DNA from: Actinomadura sp. NBRC 104412
Lineage (GTDB): Bacteria; Actinomycetota; Actinomycetes; Streptosporangiales; Streptosporangiaceae
Assembly: GCF_030269515.1 (NCBI RefSeq)
Contig: NZ_BSTM01000022.1
Coordinates: forward strand, 62,001-126,000
Direction: 5' to 3'
Length of the DNA: 64,000 bases
Notes under the pieces: generated by a model
What the model was told of the DNA's origin: nothing
What the model saw: the letters and a program-made list of their open reading frames with translations, nothing else
Databases searched by the model: none
In this document: one piece after another, positions 50,687-63,425 of the stretch
Layout of the letters: each line of letters opens with the position of its first letter
Numbering within the stretch: position 1 is the first letter of the stretch
Translations under genes and position numbers: made by a program

Positions 50687-52006
50687 ATGACCCAGCGGAT
50701 CCGGTACCGCCTGCTCGGCCTGTCCATGGTGCTCGTCATGGCGCTGCTGCCGGCGCTGACGGTCGCCCTGTTCAACAAGACGTTCACCCCCGTCACGAAG
50801 GTGACCGTGCGGGCCGAGCGGGCGGGCCTGCAACTGCTGCCGCGCTCGGACGTCAAGGTGCGCGGCCTGATCGTCGGGGAGGTCCGCGGCACCCGGGCGA
50901 CCGCCGACGGGGCGGTCATCGAGCTGGCGCTCGACCCGGACCGGGCGAGGCTGATCCCCGGGAACGTCCAGGCGCGGCTGCTGCCCAAGACGTTGTTCGG
51001 CGAGAAGTACGTCGACCTGCACATCCCCGCGCAGGCCGCGGCGCCGGGGCTGCGCGCGGGCCAGGTGATCCAGCAGGACAGGTCGCAGACCGCGGTGGAG
51101 ATCGACCGGCTGCTCACCAACCTGCTGCCGCTGCTGCGGGCCGTCCGCCCGGAGAAGCTGAACGCCACGCTGAACGCGATCGCCACCGCGCTCCAGGGGC
51201 GCGGCGACCAGATCGGGCGCAACCTGGAGCAGGCGGACGCGCTGCTGAAGAAGATCAACCCCGAGCTGGGCACGCTGGTGTACGACCTGCGCGCGCTGTC
51301 GGACGTCTCCGACATCTACGCGGCGGCGGCCCCCGACCTGCTGAACACGCTGCGGAACATCAATGTGACCAGCACGACGATCAACGCCAGGAGGGGCACC
51401 ATCGAGGACATCATCCCGATGGTCACCGACCTGTCCGGCAAGGGCGACCGGTTCATGCGCGAGAACGGCCCCAAGATCATCGGGGTGAACATCGCGAACC
51501 GGGACGTGCTGGCCCTGGTGGCGCGGTACTCGCCGTCGCTGCCGTGCGTGTTCGAGGGCCTGACGAGGTACCGGCCGCTGGCCGAGGAGGCGGGCGGTGG
51601 CAAGACCCCGACGTTCAACCTGACCGTCGAGATCGTCAAGCCGCGTCCGGCGTACAAGTACCCGCTCGACCTCCCCGAGGCCAAGGACCAGCGCAACCCG
51701 CGCTGCTACGGCCTGCCGAACCCGCAGGTGCCGTTCCCCGACTACATGGCCCTGGACGGGACGCAGGACGACCTGTGGTGGCGCAACCCGCATGACCCGA
51801 ACGACCAGGACCCGCACGGCACATCCGGCTCCCGCGGACGGGCCCTGTCCAGCGTCTTCGTCGATCCCGGCACGGCCATGAGCGAGCGAGAGAAGATCAG
51901 GAACATCGTGGGGCCGATGATCCGTACCCCCGCCGACCGGGTCCCGGACGTGGCCGAGCTGCTGTACGGGCCGCTGCTGCGCGGATCGGTGGTGAACCTG
52001 GGATGA
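50687..52006 (+). CDS. mceA: Mce protein A (MCE/MlaD domain)
   Basis: A 439-residue envelope protein: N-terminal membrane helix (YRLLGLSMVLVMALLPALTVAL), MCE domain about residues 37-115 (VKVRGLIVGEVRG, LLPKTLFGEKYVDL), long helical region and a C-terminal Pro/Gly tail. One of six Mce chains building a hydrophobic tunnel from the outer surface to the permease. Seven bp after yrbEB; 4-nt overlap with mceB. Confidence 0.9.
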   Translation: MTQRIRYRLLGLSMVLVMALLPALTVALFNKTFTPVTKVTVRAERAGLQLLPRSDVKVRGLIVGEVRGTRATADGAVIELALDPDRARLIPGNVQARLLPKTLFGEKYVDLHIPAQAAAPGLRAGQVIQQDRSQTAVEIDRLLTNLLPLLRAVRPEKLNATLNAIATALQGRGDQIGRNLEQADALLKKINPELGTLVYDLRALSDVSDIYAAAAPDLLNTLRNINVTSTTINARRGTIEDIIPMVTDLSGKGDRFMRENGPKIIGVNIANRDVLALVARYSPSLPCVFEGLTRYRPLAEEAGGGKTPTFNLTVEIVKPRPAYKYPLDLPEAKDQRNPRCYGLPNPQVPFPDYMALDGTQDDLWWRNPHDPNDQDPHGTSGSRGRALSSVFVDPGTAMSEREKIRNIVGPMIRTPADRVPDVAELLYGPLLRGSVVNLG

Positions 52007-53034
52007 GGACCACCGGCGCGGCGATCAAGCTGCTGATCTTCGTGGTGGCCACCTCGGTGGCCACCGGGGTGCTGGCGATGACCATCGGCAACGTCCGGTT
52101 CGCCGACACCCGCAGCTACAACGCGATCATCTCCGATGTGACCGGGCTGCTGGAGAACGACGACGTCCGGGTGGCGGGCGTGCGCGTCGGCCAGGTGGAG
52201 AAGATCCGGCTGCACGAGGGGAACCGGGCCAAGGTCACCTTCAGCGTCAACGCCGACGGCGTCTTCGCGGCAGGGCTGCCCTCGTCGACCCGCGTGAACG
52301 TGCGGTACCGCAACCTCATGGGGCAGCGCTACCTGGCGCTGACCGAGGGGCCCGGCGCCCCGAACGACTACCTGCGGCCCGGCGGCACGATCCCGATCAG
52401 CCAGACCCAGCCGGCGCTGGACCTCACGGTCCTGTTCAACGGGTTCCGCCCGCTGTTCACGGCGCTGGAGCCGGGCGAGGTCAACAAGCTGGCGTTCCAG
52501 ATCGTGCAGACGTTGCAGGGCGAGGCCGGGACGGTCAACAGCCTGCTGGCGCACGTCGCGTCGCTGACCAACACGCTGGCCGACCGCGACCGGGTGATCG
52601 GGCAGGTGATCACCAACCTGAACCAGGTGCTGGGCACCATCGAGGCGCGGCACACCGAGGTCGACCGGATGATCACCGATCTGCGCGGCCTCGTGAGCGG
52701 GATCGCCGGCGACCGGCAGGCGATCTTCGACTCGGTGGCGGCCATCAACCAGCTCACCGGCACGACGGCGGGCCTGCTCCAGCAGGCCCGGCCCGCCATC
52801 CGCGACGACGTCGCCGGCCTGCGGGAACTCACCGAGACCCTGAACGAGAACGGCCCCGTCATCGACAAGAGCCTGAAGGCGGCCCCGGGCCGGCTGGAGG
52901 GTCTGGTCAACATCTCCTCCTACGGCTCCTGGTTCAACATGTACATCTGCGGCCTGGACGCCCAGGTGCGGCTGCCCGGCGGCCCCGTCTACCAGACCCC
53001 GTCGATCGTGAACGAGAACGCGAGGTGCAAGTAG
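52003..53034 (+). CDS. mceB: Mce protein B
   Basis: A 343-residue Mce protein: anchor helix (LLIFVVATSVATGVLAM), MCE domain (VRVAGVRVGQVEKIRL, NLMGQRYLAL) and a helical stretch with NSLLAHVASLTNTLADRD. Two Cys near the end (YICGL, ARCK) may form a disulfide. ATGA overlap with mceA. Confidence 0.9.
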   Translation: MRTTGAAIKLLIFVVATSVATGVLAMTIGNVRFADTRSYNAIISDVTGLLENDDVRVAGVRVGQVEKIRLHEGNRAKVTFSVNADGVFAAGLPSSTRVNVRYRNLMGQRYLALTEGPGAPNDYLRPGGTIPISQTQPALDLTVLFNGFRPLFTALEPGEVNKLAFQIVQTLQGEAGTVNSLLAHVASLTNTLADRDRVIGQVITNLNQVLGTIEARHTEVDRMITDLRGLVSGIAGDRQAIFDSVAAINQLTGTTAGLLQQARPAIRDDVAGLRELTETLNENGPVIDKSLKAAPGRLEGLVNISSYGSWFNMYICGLDAQVRLPGGPVYQTPSIVNENARCK

Positions 53035-54135
53035 ATGAGGAGGCGGGGGCGGGCCCCCTTCAGGGGGCTGGAGATGACACGGCCCTTCAGGGAGCGCGAT
53101 CCCGTTCCGATCGGCCTCACCGCGTTCGCGGTGATCGCGGTGGCGCTGCTGCTGGCGCTGAACCTGGACGGCCTCCCGCTCGTCTCCGGCGGCCGCGAGT
53201 ACTCCGCCGCGTTCCGCGAGGCCGCCGGGCTCAAGAAGGACGAGGAGGTCCGCGTCGCCGGGGTCAAGGTCGGCGAGGTCACCGGCCTGGAGCTGGAGGG
53301 CGACCATGTCAGGGTCACCTTCCGCGTGGACGAGGACGTGCGGCTGGGCGAGCAGACCAGGGCCGACATCAAGATCAAGACGGTGCTCGGCGCCCACTAC
53401 CTGGCGCTGGAACCGCGTGGGCGCGGCCGGCTGGAGCGCCAGATCCCGCTCGCCAACACCTCGGTGCCGTACGAGGTCGTCCCCACGATCGGCGAGCTGG
53501 CCAGGCAGCGGCTCAACAAGATCGACCACCGGGAGGTGGCGCGGTCGTTCGACGTGCTGGCCGACACCTTCCGCAACTCGCCCGAGGAGATCCGCGGGTC
53601 GCTGCAGGGCCTGCGCCGGCTGTCGGAGACCATCGCCTCGCGGGACGACGAGCTGCACGATCTGACGCAGCGCGCCGCCGACGTCTCCCAGCTACTGGCC
53701 GACCGCAACCAGGACTTCGCCAAGCTGATCAAGGACAGTGACCGGATCCTCCAGGCCGTCCAGGCCAGGCGCCAGGTGATCCACCAGCTCCTGGTGAACA
53801 CCGTGGTGCTGTCCCAGCAGGTCAATGCGCTGATCAAGGAGAACGAACGGCAGTTGCGCCCGATGCTGGACAACCTGGAGAAGGTCAACCGGATCCTGCT
53901 GAAGAACCAGCGGAACCTGGACCGGATCCTGCAACTGTTCGCCCCGTACGCGCGGCAGTTCGCCGACGTGACCGGCAGCGGGCGCTGGTTCGACGCCTAC
54001 ATCCAGAACCTGATCCCCATTCCCGCGTCCATCCAGAACCAGCCGTCCCAGGGCGGCCAGGGTCAATCCGGCTCGCAACCCCGTGACGGGCAGCCCGGAG
54101 GCGACCGCACCAACCCGCTCCCCTTCCTCCCGTAA
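53035..54135 (+). CDS. mceC: Mce protein C
   Basis: A 366-residue Mce protein. The ATG at 53035 directly follows the mceB stop, with GAGGT upstream; an inner ATG at 53074 is possible. MCE domain VRVAGVKVGEVTGLEL and KTVLGAHYLALEP; then long helices; the tail is Gln/Gly-rich. Confidence 0.88.
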   Translation: MRRRGRAPFRGLEMTRPFRERDPVPIGLTAFAVIAVALLLALNLDGLPLVSGGREYSAAFREAAGLKKDEEVRVAGVKVGEVTGLELEGDHVRVTFRVDEDVRLGEQTRADIKIKTVLGAHYLALEPRGRGRLERQIPLANTSVPYEVVPTIGELARQRLNKIDHREVARSFDVLADTFRNSPEEIRGSLQGLRRLSETIASRDDELHDLTQRAADVSQLLADRNQDFAKLIKDSDRILQAVQARRQVIHQLLVNTVVLSQQVNALIKENERQLRPMLDNLEKVNRILLKNQRNLDRILQLFAPYARQFADVTGSGRWFDAYIQNLIPIPASIQNQPSQGGQGQSGSQPRDGQPGGDRTNPLPFLP

Positions 54136-54153
54136 GCAAGCAGGCAGGTCATC

Positions 54154-55440
54154 GTGCGCAGCGCTAGTACCGACCCCCTGGCGGGGACCCGCCCCCGCCT
54201 CTCAGCCGCGGCTCTCCGCGCCGCGGGGGCGATCCTCGCGGTCGCCCTGCTGGCGGCGGCGCTCGTGGTGCTGACGCGGGGGCCGGAGCAGCGTCACCTC
54301 ACGGCGTACTTCACCCGGGCGGTCGGCCTCTACCCGGGCGCGGACGTGCGCATCCTCGGCATCAGCGTCGGCAAGGTCACCAAGGTCACGCCCGTGGGCG
54401 ACGCGGTCAAGGTCGAGTTGGAGTACGACGCCAAGTACAAGGTCCCGGCCGACGCCCAGGCCATGCTGGTGAACCAGACGGTCGTGGCAGACCGGTTCAT
54501 CCAGCTCGCCCCCGTCTACAAGGGCGGGCCGGTGATGCCGGACGGCTACACGCTGGCCGTCAGCCGTACCCAGGTGCCGGTCGAGGTCGACGAGATCGGC
54601 AAGGGGCTGAACGACCTGAGCACGGCGCTGGGCCCCGAGGGCGCCAACCAGAACGGCGCGCTGTCGAGGCTGCTCCAGGTCGGCGCGAACACCCTGCAAG
54701 GCCAGGGAACCGATATCCGGCAGACGATCGACGACACGTCCCGGATGCTGAGCACGCTCAGCGCCGACCGCGAGGACGTGGCCACGACGATCCGCAACCT
54801 GCGGATCATCACGGCCACGCTGCGCGCCAACGACCAGCAGATCCGGCAGTTCAACGGCCGGCTGAACGGGGTCTCCGGGCAGCTCGCGGCGGAGAAGGAG
54901 GAGCTGAGCGCGGCGCTGAACACCCTCGCGCCGACGCTGCGCGCCGTGCAGCGGTTCGTCAAGGAGAACCGGGGGCGGCTGGCCGTGGACGTCCGGCAGC
55001 TCGCCCAGCTCACCGGGATCCTGGTGAAGGAGAAGGACGCGTTCGCCGAGCTGCTCGTCCAGGGGCCGCTGGCCGTCACCAACCTGGCGCGGGCCTACGA
55101 CCCGATCAGCGGCACCATCCACAGCCGCGCCGACCTGCGCCAGTTCCACGACCTGGCCGACTGGATCTGCTCGCTGGCGCACTCGGTGGGCGCGCCGCCG
55201 CAGCAGTGCCTGAACTTCCTGCAACCGGTCAACGGGATCGGCAAGGTGCTCACGTCCCTCACCCTCGACCTGTCCTGGATCACCGCGCTGACCACGCACT
55301 ACGACCCCGAGCCGATCCCGCCGGACGCCTACGGCCCCAAGGGCCGCGGAGGCGGCCAGGACCGGCCGTCCCAGCCCCAGGCCCAGCAGGGCGGGGCGAG
55401 GGACATCCGGGCCCTGCTGCCGGGAGGTGGTGGCCGATGA
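54154..55440 (+). CDS. mceD: Mce protein D
   Basis: A 428-residue Mce protein: anchor (AGAILAVALLAAALVVLT), MCE domain (VRILGISVGKVTKVTP, QTVVADRFIQLAP) and a long coiled segment with many Arg/Gln. GTG start 54154; 4-nt overlap with mceE. Confidence 0.88.
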   Translation: MRSASTDPLAGTRPRLSAAALRAAGAILAVALLAAALVVLTRGPEQRHLTAYFTRAVGLYPGADVRILGISVGKVTKVTPVGDAVKVELEYDAKYKVPADAQAMLVNQTVVADRFIQLAPVYKGGPVMPDGYTLAVSRTQVPVEVDEIGKGLNDLSTALGPEGANQNGALSRLLQVGANTLQGQGTDIRQTIDDTSRMLSTLSADREDVATTIRNLRIITATLRANDQQIRQFNGRLNGVSGQLAAEKEELSAALNTLAPTLRAVQRFVKENRGRLAVDVRQLAQLTGILVKEKDAFAELLVQGPLAVTNLARAYDPISGTIHSRADLRQFHDLADWICSLAHSVGAPPQQCLNFLQPVNGIGKVLTSLTLDLSWITALTTHYDPEPIPPDAYGPKGRGGGQDRPSQPQAQQGGARDIRALLPGGGGR

Positions 55441-56747
55441 GGCGGCTCGCACGGCTGGGGATCGCGGCGCTGGCCTGCGCGACCGCGCTGTCGGGCTGCG
55501 GGTTCCGGGGCGTGGACTCGCTGCCGCTGCCCGGCGGCCCCGATCTCGGCGACGACCCCAGGACGGTGCGGATCGAGTTCGCCAACGTGCTGGACCTGGT
55601 GCCGCAGTCGGTGGTCAAGGTCAACGACGTCTCGGTCGGCAAGGTCGAGAAGATCGACCTGGCCGGCGGGCAGGGCGGCTGGCGGGCCGTGGTGACCGTC
55701 AAGCTGCGCCGCGACACCCGGCTGCCCGACAACGCCGTCGCGACCATCGGGCAGACCAGCCTGCTGGGCGAGAAGTTCGTGTCGCTGTCCAACCCGCCGC
55801 AGGGCGAGACGCCGCGGGGCGAGCTGAACACCGGCGACCTGATCCCGCTCTCGCGGACGATGCGGTACCGGCCCGCCGACATCGAAGAGGTGCTGTCGGC
55901 GATGTCGATGCTGCTGAACGGCGGCGGCCTGGAGCAGATCTCCACGATCACCCGCGAGCTCAACACCGCGATGGACGGCCGCACGTCCACGATCAAGTCG
56001 GTGCTGCACCAGGTGGACACGTTCGTGGGCACCCTGGACCGCAACCGCGCCGACATCACCCGGGCGATCGACAGCATCGACCGGCTGACCGGCAAGCTGG
56101 CGGCCGAGCGGCGCACCATCGCCGACACCGTCGACAAGACCGGCCCGGCGCTGGCCGTCCTGAACCGCAACCGGGCCGACCTGACCAAGATGCTGGTGGC
56201 GCTGGACAAGCTGTCCCGCACCACCACGGACGTGATCAAGCGGTCGCAGGCCGACCTGCTGGCCAACCTCCGGGAGCTGGACACCATCCTGCGCAACCTC
56301 AACAAGGCCGGCGCGGACCTGCCCAGGAACCTCGGCGCCCTGATCACCTGGCCGTTCCCCGAGACCTTCGACAACGCGGTCAAGGGCGACTACGGCAACG
56401 TGCGGCTCACCCTCGACCTGGACCTGCAGAACATCGCGCAGAACCTGTTCGGCGGCACCGAGCTGGAGGGGCTGCTCGGCGGCGGGCAGCGGATGCGCAA
56501 CATGCTCACGGTCCCGAACGTGACGCTGCCGGAGACCCCGCTGGGCGTGCTGCCCGAGATCCCCGGCGGCGCCGCTCCGGGCGGCGGGCTGCCCGGCCTC
56601 CCGGGCGCGGGCGACGGCGGGCTCCCCGGGCTCGGCGACGTGGTCCCGTCCACGGGCGGCGGAAACGGGGGCGCCCGGCCGCGCTCGCTGGGCCCCGAGC
56701 CCGGCCGGGCCGACCTGCGGACCCTGATGATGGGGGGCCTGTCGTGA
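55437..56747 (+). CDS. mceE: Mce protein E, lipoprotein
   Basis: A 436-residue Mce lipoprotein; lipobox LSGC with Cys20. MCE domain VKVNDVSVGKVEKIDL and TSLLGEKFVSL. The C-terminal ~80 residues are Gly/Pro-rich. MceE lipoproteins cap the Mce tunnel in mycobacteria (LprK type). ATGA overlap with mceD and GTGA overlap with mceF. Confidence 0.9.
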   Translation: MRRLARLGIAALACATALSGCGFRGVDSLPLPGGPDLGDDPRTVRIEFANVLDLVPQSVVKVNDVSVGKVEKIDLAGGQGGWRAVVTVKLRRDTRLPDNAVATIGQTSLLGEKFVSLSNPPQGETPRGELNTGDLIPLSRTMRYRPADIEEVLSAMSMLLNGGGLEQISTITRELNTAMDGRTSTIKSVLHQVDTFVGTLDRNRADITRAIDSIDRLTGKLAAERRTIADTVDKTGPALAVLNRNRADLTKMLVALDKLSRTTTDVIKRSQADLLANLRELDTILRNLNKAGADLPRNLGALITWPFPETFDNAVKGDYGNVRLTLDLDLQNIAQNLFGGTELEGLLGGGQRMRNMLTVPNVTLPETPLGVLPEIPGGAAPGGGLPGLPGAGDGGLPGLGDVVPSTGGGNGGARPRSLGPEPGRADLRTLMMGGLS

Positions 56748-58192
56748 TCCTCAAGTTCGGCGTCAAGCTCCAGCTGATCGCGTTCGCGGTCATCACGGTC
56801 ATCGGCGTCACGATCGTCTCGGTCAACTACATCGGCGTGGGGCGCGACCTGCTGGGCCGCGAGTACACCGCCTACGTCGACCTCACCGACTCCGGCGGCG
56901 TGTTCACCAACGCCGAGGTCACCTACCGTGGCGTCCCGGTCGGGCGGGTCGGCCCGATCCAGCTCACCAAGGACGGCATCAGGGTCAGGCTGCGGCTCGA
57001 ACGCGGCCGGCGGATCCCGCGCGAGGGCACGACCGCCGTGGTGGCCAACCGGTCCGCGGTGGGCGAGCAGTACATCGACCTGCAACCGAGCAGATCCGAA
57101 GGCCCGTATCTGGACGAGGGCGAGCCGTACACCATCCCGCGGCACATGACCCGGCTCCCCGTCCCCACCGCCGACCTGCTGCGCAACGTCGACAAGCTGG
57201 TGTCGTCGGTGAACCCGAGGGACGTCGGGACGCTGGTGGACGAGCTGGACAAGGCGTTCTCCGGTTCGGCCTCCGACCTTCAGGCGATCCTGGACGACAC
57301 CGACCGGCTCCTCCGGACCGCCGACCGCTCCTACCCCGACACCAAGCGGCTACTGGACGACGGCGCGGTCGTCCTGAACACCCAGCGCTCGCATGGCGCC
57401 GACATCGCGGGCTTCGCGCGGAACCTGAACGAGCTGACCACCCAGTTGCGCAAGGACGACCCGGCGCTGCGCGGCACCCTCGACGCCACTCCCGGCGCGG
57501 TCGTCCAGGTGGACAAGGCGATCGACGACCTGGCGCCCGCGCTGCCGGTGCTGCTGGCCAACATGACCACGACCGGGCAGATCATCACGTCCCGGCAGGC
57601 GGGGCTGCGGTCGCTGTTCATCCTGTACCCGCTCACGCTGGGCGGCGCGTTCACCGTGAACCCCGGCGACGGCACCCAGCATCTCGGCCTCGCGCTCAAC
57701 ATCGACGAGCCGCCCCCGTGCGAGTCCGGCTACAAGCAGGTGCCCAGGCGCTGGCCGACCGACACCTCCGCGCGTAAGCCACGCCTGGACGCGGGCTGTA
57801 AGCTGCCGCGGAACTCCGAGACCGCCGTCCGCGGGTCCCGGAACTGGCCGCGGGACGCCGTCCAGCCGCCGCCGTGGGTGCCGCCGGGAGCCACCGACGG
57901 GGCGGGCTTCCCGCCGGGCGGCTCCACCGGCGATTTCGGGGACGGCGCGCGGGACGGCTCCAAGGACGACGCCAAGGCGGCCGAGGAGCGGCGGCCCGAG
58001 GCCGAGCCCGGCAACACCCTCTATGTGCCGCTTTCATCACAGACGGTGCAGATAGCCGGATACGATCCTTCGACCGGTGTCGTGTACGGGCCGGACGGCA
58101 AGCGCTACGGGCTCGGCTACTCCGGCGGCCAGCAGCGGCTGCTGGGCGACGCCTCGTGGAAGATGCTGCTGCTCGGGCCGCTGACCCGATGA
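56744..58192 (+). CDS. mceF: Mce protein F
   Basis: A 482-residue Mce protein: anchor (LIAFAVITVIGVTIVSV), MCE domain (VTYRGVPVGRVGPIQL, SAVGEQYIDL) and a C-terminal extension after residue ~330 with two Cys (PPCES, AGCK) and a conserved-looking end VYGPDGKRYGLG. Last of the six Mce chains. Confidence 0.9.
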   Translation: MILKFGVKLQLIAFAVITVIGVTIVSVNYIGVGRDLLGREYTAYVDLTDSGGVFTNAEVTYRGVPVGRVGPIQLTKDGIRVRLRLERGRRIPREGTTAVVANRSAVGEQYIDLQPSRSEGPYLDEGEPYTIPRHMTRLPVPTADLLRNVDKLVSSVNPRDVGTLVDELDKAFSGSASDLQAILDDTDRLLRTADRSYPDTKRLLDDGAVVLNTQRSHGADIAGFARNLNELTTQLRKDDPALRGTLDATPGAVVQVDKAIDDLAPALPVLLANMTTTGQIITSRQAGLRSLFILYPLTLGGAFTVNPGDGTQHLGLALNIDEPPPCESGYKQVPRRWPTDTSARKPRLDAGCKLPRNSETAVRGSRNWPRDAVQPPPWVPPGATDGAGFPPGGSTGDFGDGARDGSKDDAKAAEERRPEAEPGNTLYVPLSSQTVQIAGYDPSTGVVYGPDGKRYGLGYSGGQQRLLGDASWKMLLLGPLTR

Positions 58193-58219
58193 CGTGAATC
58201 CGACTGAGGAGACGACGCG

Positions 58220-58747
58220 ATGAAGTACGGCGCGACCGACGCGGTCGACGCCGCGTCGCGGGGCCGTGGTGACGGCGTCACCGCGATCGTCCTGGGCGTG
58301 ATCGCCGTGGTGCTCGCCACGGCGGTGGCGACGTACGGCTACACCCAGTGGTGGAAGCCCAGGGAGCTGGACAGGCAGCGGGCCGCGGCCACGCAGGCGG
58401 CCCGGCAGACCGCCGTCAACCTGGCCAGCCTGGACTACCGTGAGGTGCAGAAGGGCATCGACCGGGTGCTGGCCGGGATGACCGGCGACGTGAAGAACCA
58501 GTGGGCGACCCAGGCCAAGGTCATCAGCGACACCGCGACCAGGACCAAGTCGGTCTCGCAGGTCCAGCAGGTCCGCGCCGGGGTGATCTCGATGGACGGC
58601 GACTCCGCCGAGGTGATGGTGGCGGTCAACGCGACCACCACGAGTCCGACGGTGAAGCAGGGCGCGCCGCGCTACTACCGCTTCGAGATGACGCTCACCC
58701 GGGTCGGCGACCGCTGGCTCGTCTCCAAGATGGGGATGGTCCCATGA
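58220..58747 (+). CDS. Mce-associated membrane protein 1
   Basis: A 175-residue protein: N-terminal membrane helix (VTAIVLGVIAVVLATAVATYGY) and an NTF2-like domain ending DRWLVSKMGMV. Mce-associated (Mas) proteins stabilise Mce complexes in mycobacteria. GAGGAGA precedes ATG 58220. 4-nt overlap with the next gene, which has the same domain. Confidence 0.85.
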   Translation: MKYGATDAVDAASRGRGDGVTAIVLGVIAVVLATAVATYGYTQWWKPRELDRQRAAATQAARQTAVNLASLDYREVQKGIDRVLAGMTGDVKNQWATQAKVISDTATRTKSVSQVQQVRAGVISMDGDSAEVMVAVNATTTSPTVKQGAPRYYRFEMTLTRVGDRWLVSKMGMVP

Positions 58748-59592
58748 CGAAGACAGGAGCGGGCCAGGCCGAGGACAGGGCCAGGAAGGCGGCGGAGGCC
58801 CGCGAGCGGGCCGCCGAGGCCGCCAGGAGGGCGAGGGAGGCCGAGGCGGAGGCGGCGGCCGCGCTCCGCGAGGCCGAGGAGGCCGAGGCGGCGGCTAAAG
58901 CGGAGGCCGAGGCGGCGACCGCAGCGGAGGAGGCCGAGGCAGAGGCCGAGGAGATCGAGGGATCCGAGGAGGCCGCCGAGTCCGCCGAGTCCAAGGCCGA
59001 TCTCACGAAGACGACCACCGAGGACGACGCCGAGGACGACGCCGAGGAAACCGCCAAGCACGAAGAAGACGACGACGAGGGCAAGCCGGCGGGTCGCAGG
59101 CGGCGGCGGTGGCTTCCCCCGCTGGGGACGCGGTCCTACGTGCTGATCGCGGTGAATCTCGCCCTGGCCGGGGCGCTGGGGTGGCTGGTCGTGGCCGTGC
59201 AGGGGCTCAAGGCGGATGAGCGGGCCGTCCAGCAGGTCACGTTCGCCGCCAAACAGGCCGCCGAGGATCTGTCGTCCTACGACTACCGGACGATCGACGC
59301 CGACCTGAAGCGGGCGTCCGATCACACCACGGGCGACTTCCGGAACGACTTCACCCGGATGACCGCCACGGTGAAGCCGTCGGCGCTCCAGCAGAAGGCG
59401 GTCGTGGAGGGCACGGCGGTCCGGACGTCGGTGGAGAGCGTGGACGGCCGCAAGGCGATCGCGCTGGTCTACCTGAACCAGGCGACGGCCAAGGCCGCCA
59501 CCGCCGAGCGCACCCCCAGCCAGTACACGTTGCGCCTGGTCATGACCAAGGTGGGCGACCGGTGGCTGGTCTCGCAACTCCAGATGATGTGA
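58744..59592 (+). CDS. Mce-associated membrane protein 2 with Ala/Glu coiled-coil
   Basis: A 282-residue protein. The first ~110 residues are almost entirely Ala, Glu and Arg/Lys in heptad-like order, followed by an Asp/Glu run and a basic RRRRR segment. One membrane helix (VLIAVNLALAGALGWLVVAV) leads to a Mas/NTF2-like domain ending DRWLVSQLQMM, paralogous to the previous gene. The cytosolic coiled coil is much longer than in gene 1. Last gene of the mce operon. Confidence 0.83.
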   Translation: MTKTGAGQAEDRARKAAEARERAAEAARRAREAEAEAAAALREAEEAEAAAKAEAEAATAAEEAEAEAEEIEGSEEAAESAESKADLTKTTTEDDAEDDAEETAKHEEDDDEGKPAGRRRRRWLPPLGTRSYVLIAVNLALAGALGWLVVAVQGLKADERAVQQVTFAAKQAAEDLSSYDYRTIDADLKRASDHTTGDFRNDFTRMTATVKPSALQQKAVVEGTAVRTSVESVDGRKAIALVYLNQATAKAATAERTPSQYTLRLVMTKVGDRWLVSQLQMM

Positions 59593-59937
59593 TGCCGCGG
59601 CCGGGGCCGTCCGGCGCGCCCCTGCCGAGGGTGGCCTCGCGGATCCTAAACTATGGCCTTCCTCACTGCAGGTCAGCGCCCGAAAAGTCCGGGCTCGCTC
59701 TTGACTCTGCGGCGTTCAGAAGCGATGCTCCATGGCAACTGTGATGCATACTGCGGCGCTAGAGTTGCAAGCAGTGTGGTGGTCGGCTACACTGCCCCTT
59801 TGCGCTGCCCTCTGACTATCCTCGTGTGAGAGCCTATTGTCCTGCCCCGGTTCGGGGCACTTCATCCCGCCTCTCGCACCTGGATCGTCTGGCGTGCGTG
59901 CCGTCAGTTACGCCGCGAGCCCTCGGAAGGACCACTC
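59593..59937. other. 345-bp rpoB upstream region
   Basis: No gene. AT-richer than its surroundings. It holds a strong sigma-A type promoter (59765-59793) and a ~140-nt leader. A second TTGACT lies near 59700 without a good -10. Confidence 0.7.
59765..59793 (+). promoter_or_regulatory. rpoBC promoter
   Basis: TTGCAA (59765-59770), exact 17-bp spacer, TACACT (59788-59793). The predicted start near 59800 leaves a 138-nt leader before the TTG start. Confidence 0.7.
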
Positions 59938-63405
<3,468 letters not shown>

Positions 63406-63425
63406 TCAACTCAAGGGGAAAACAG

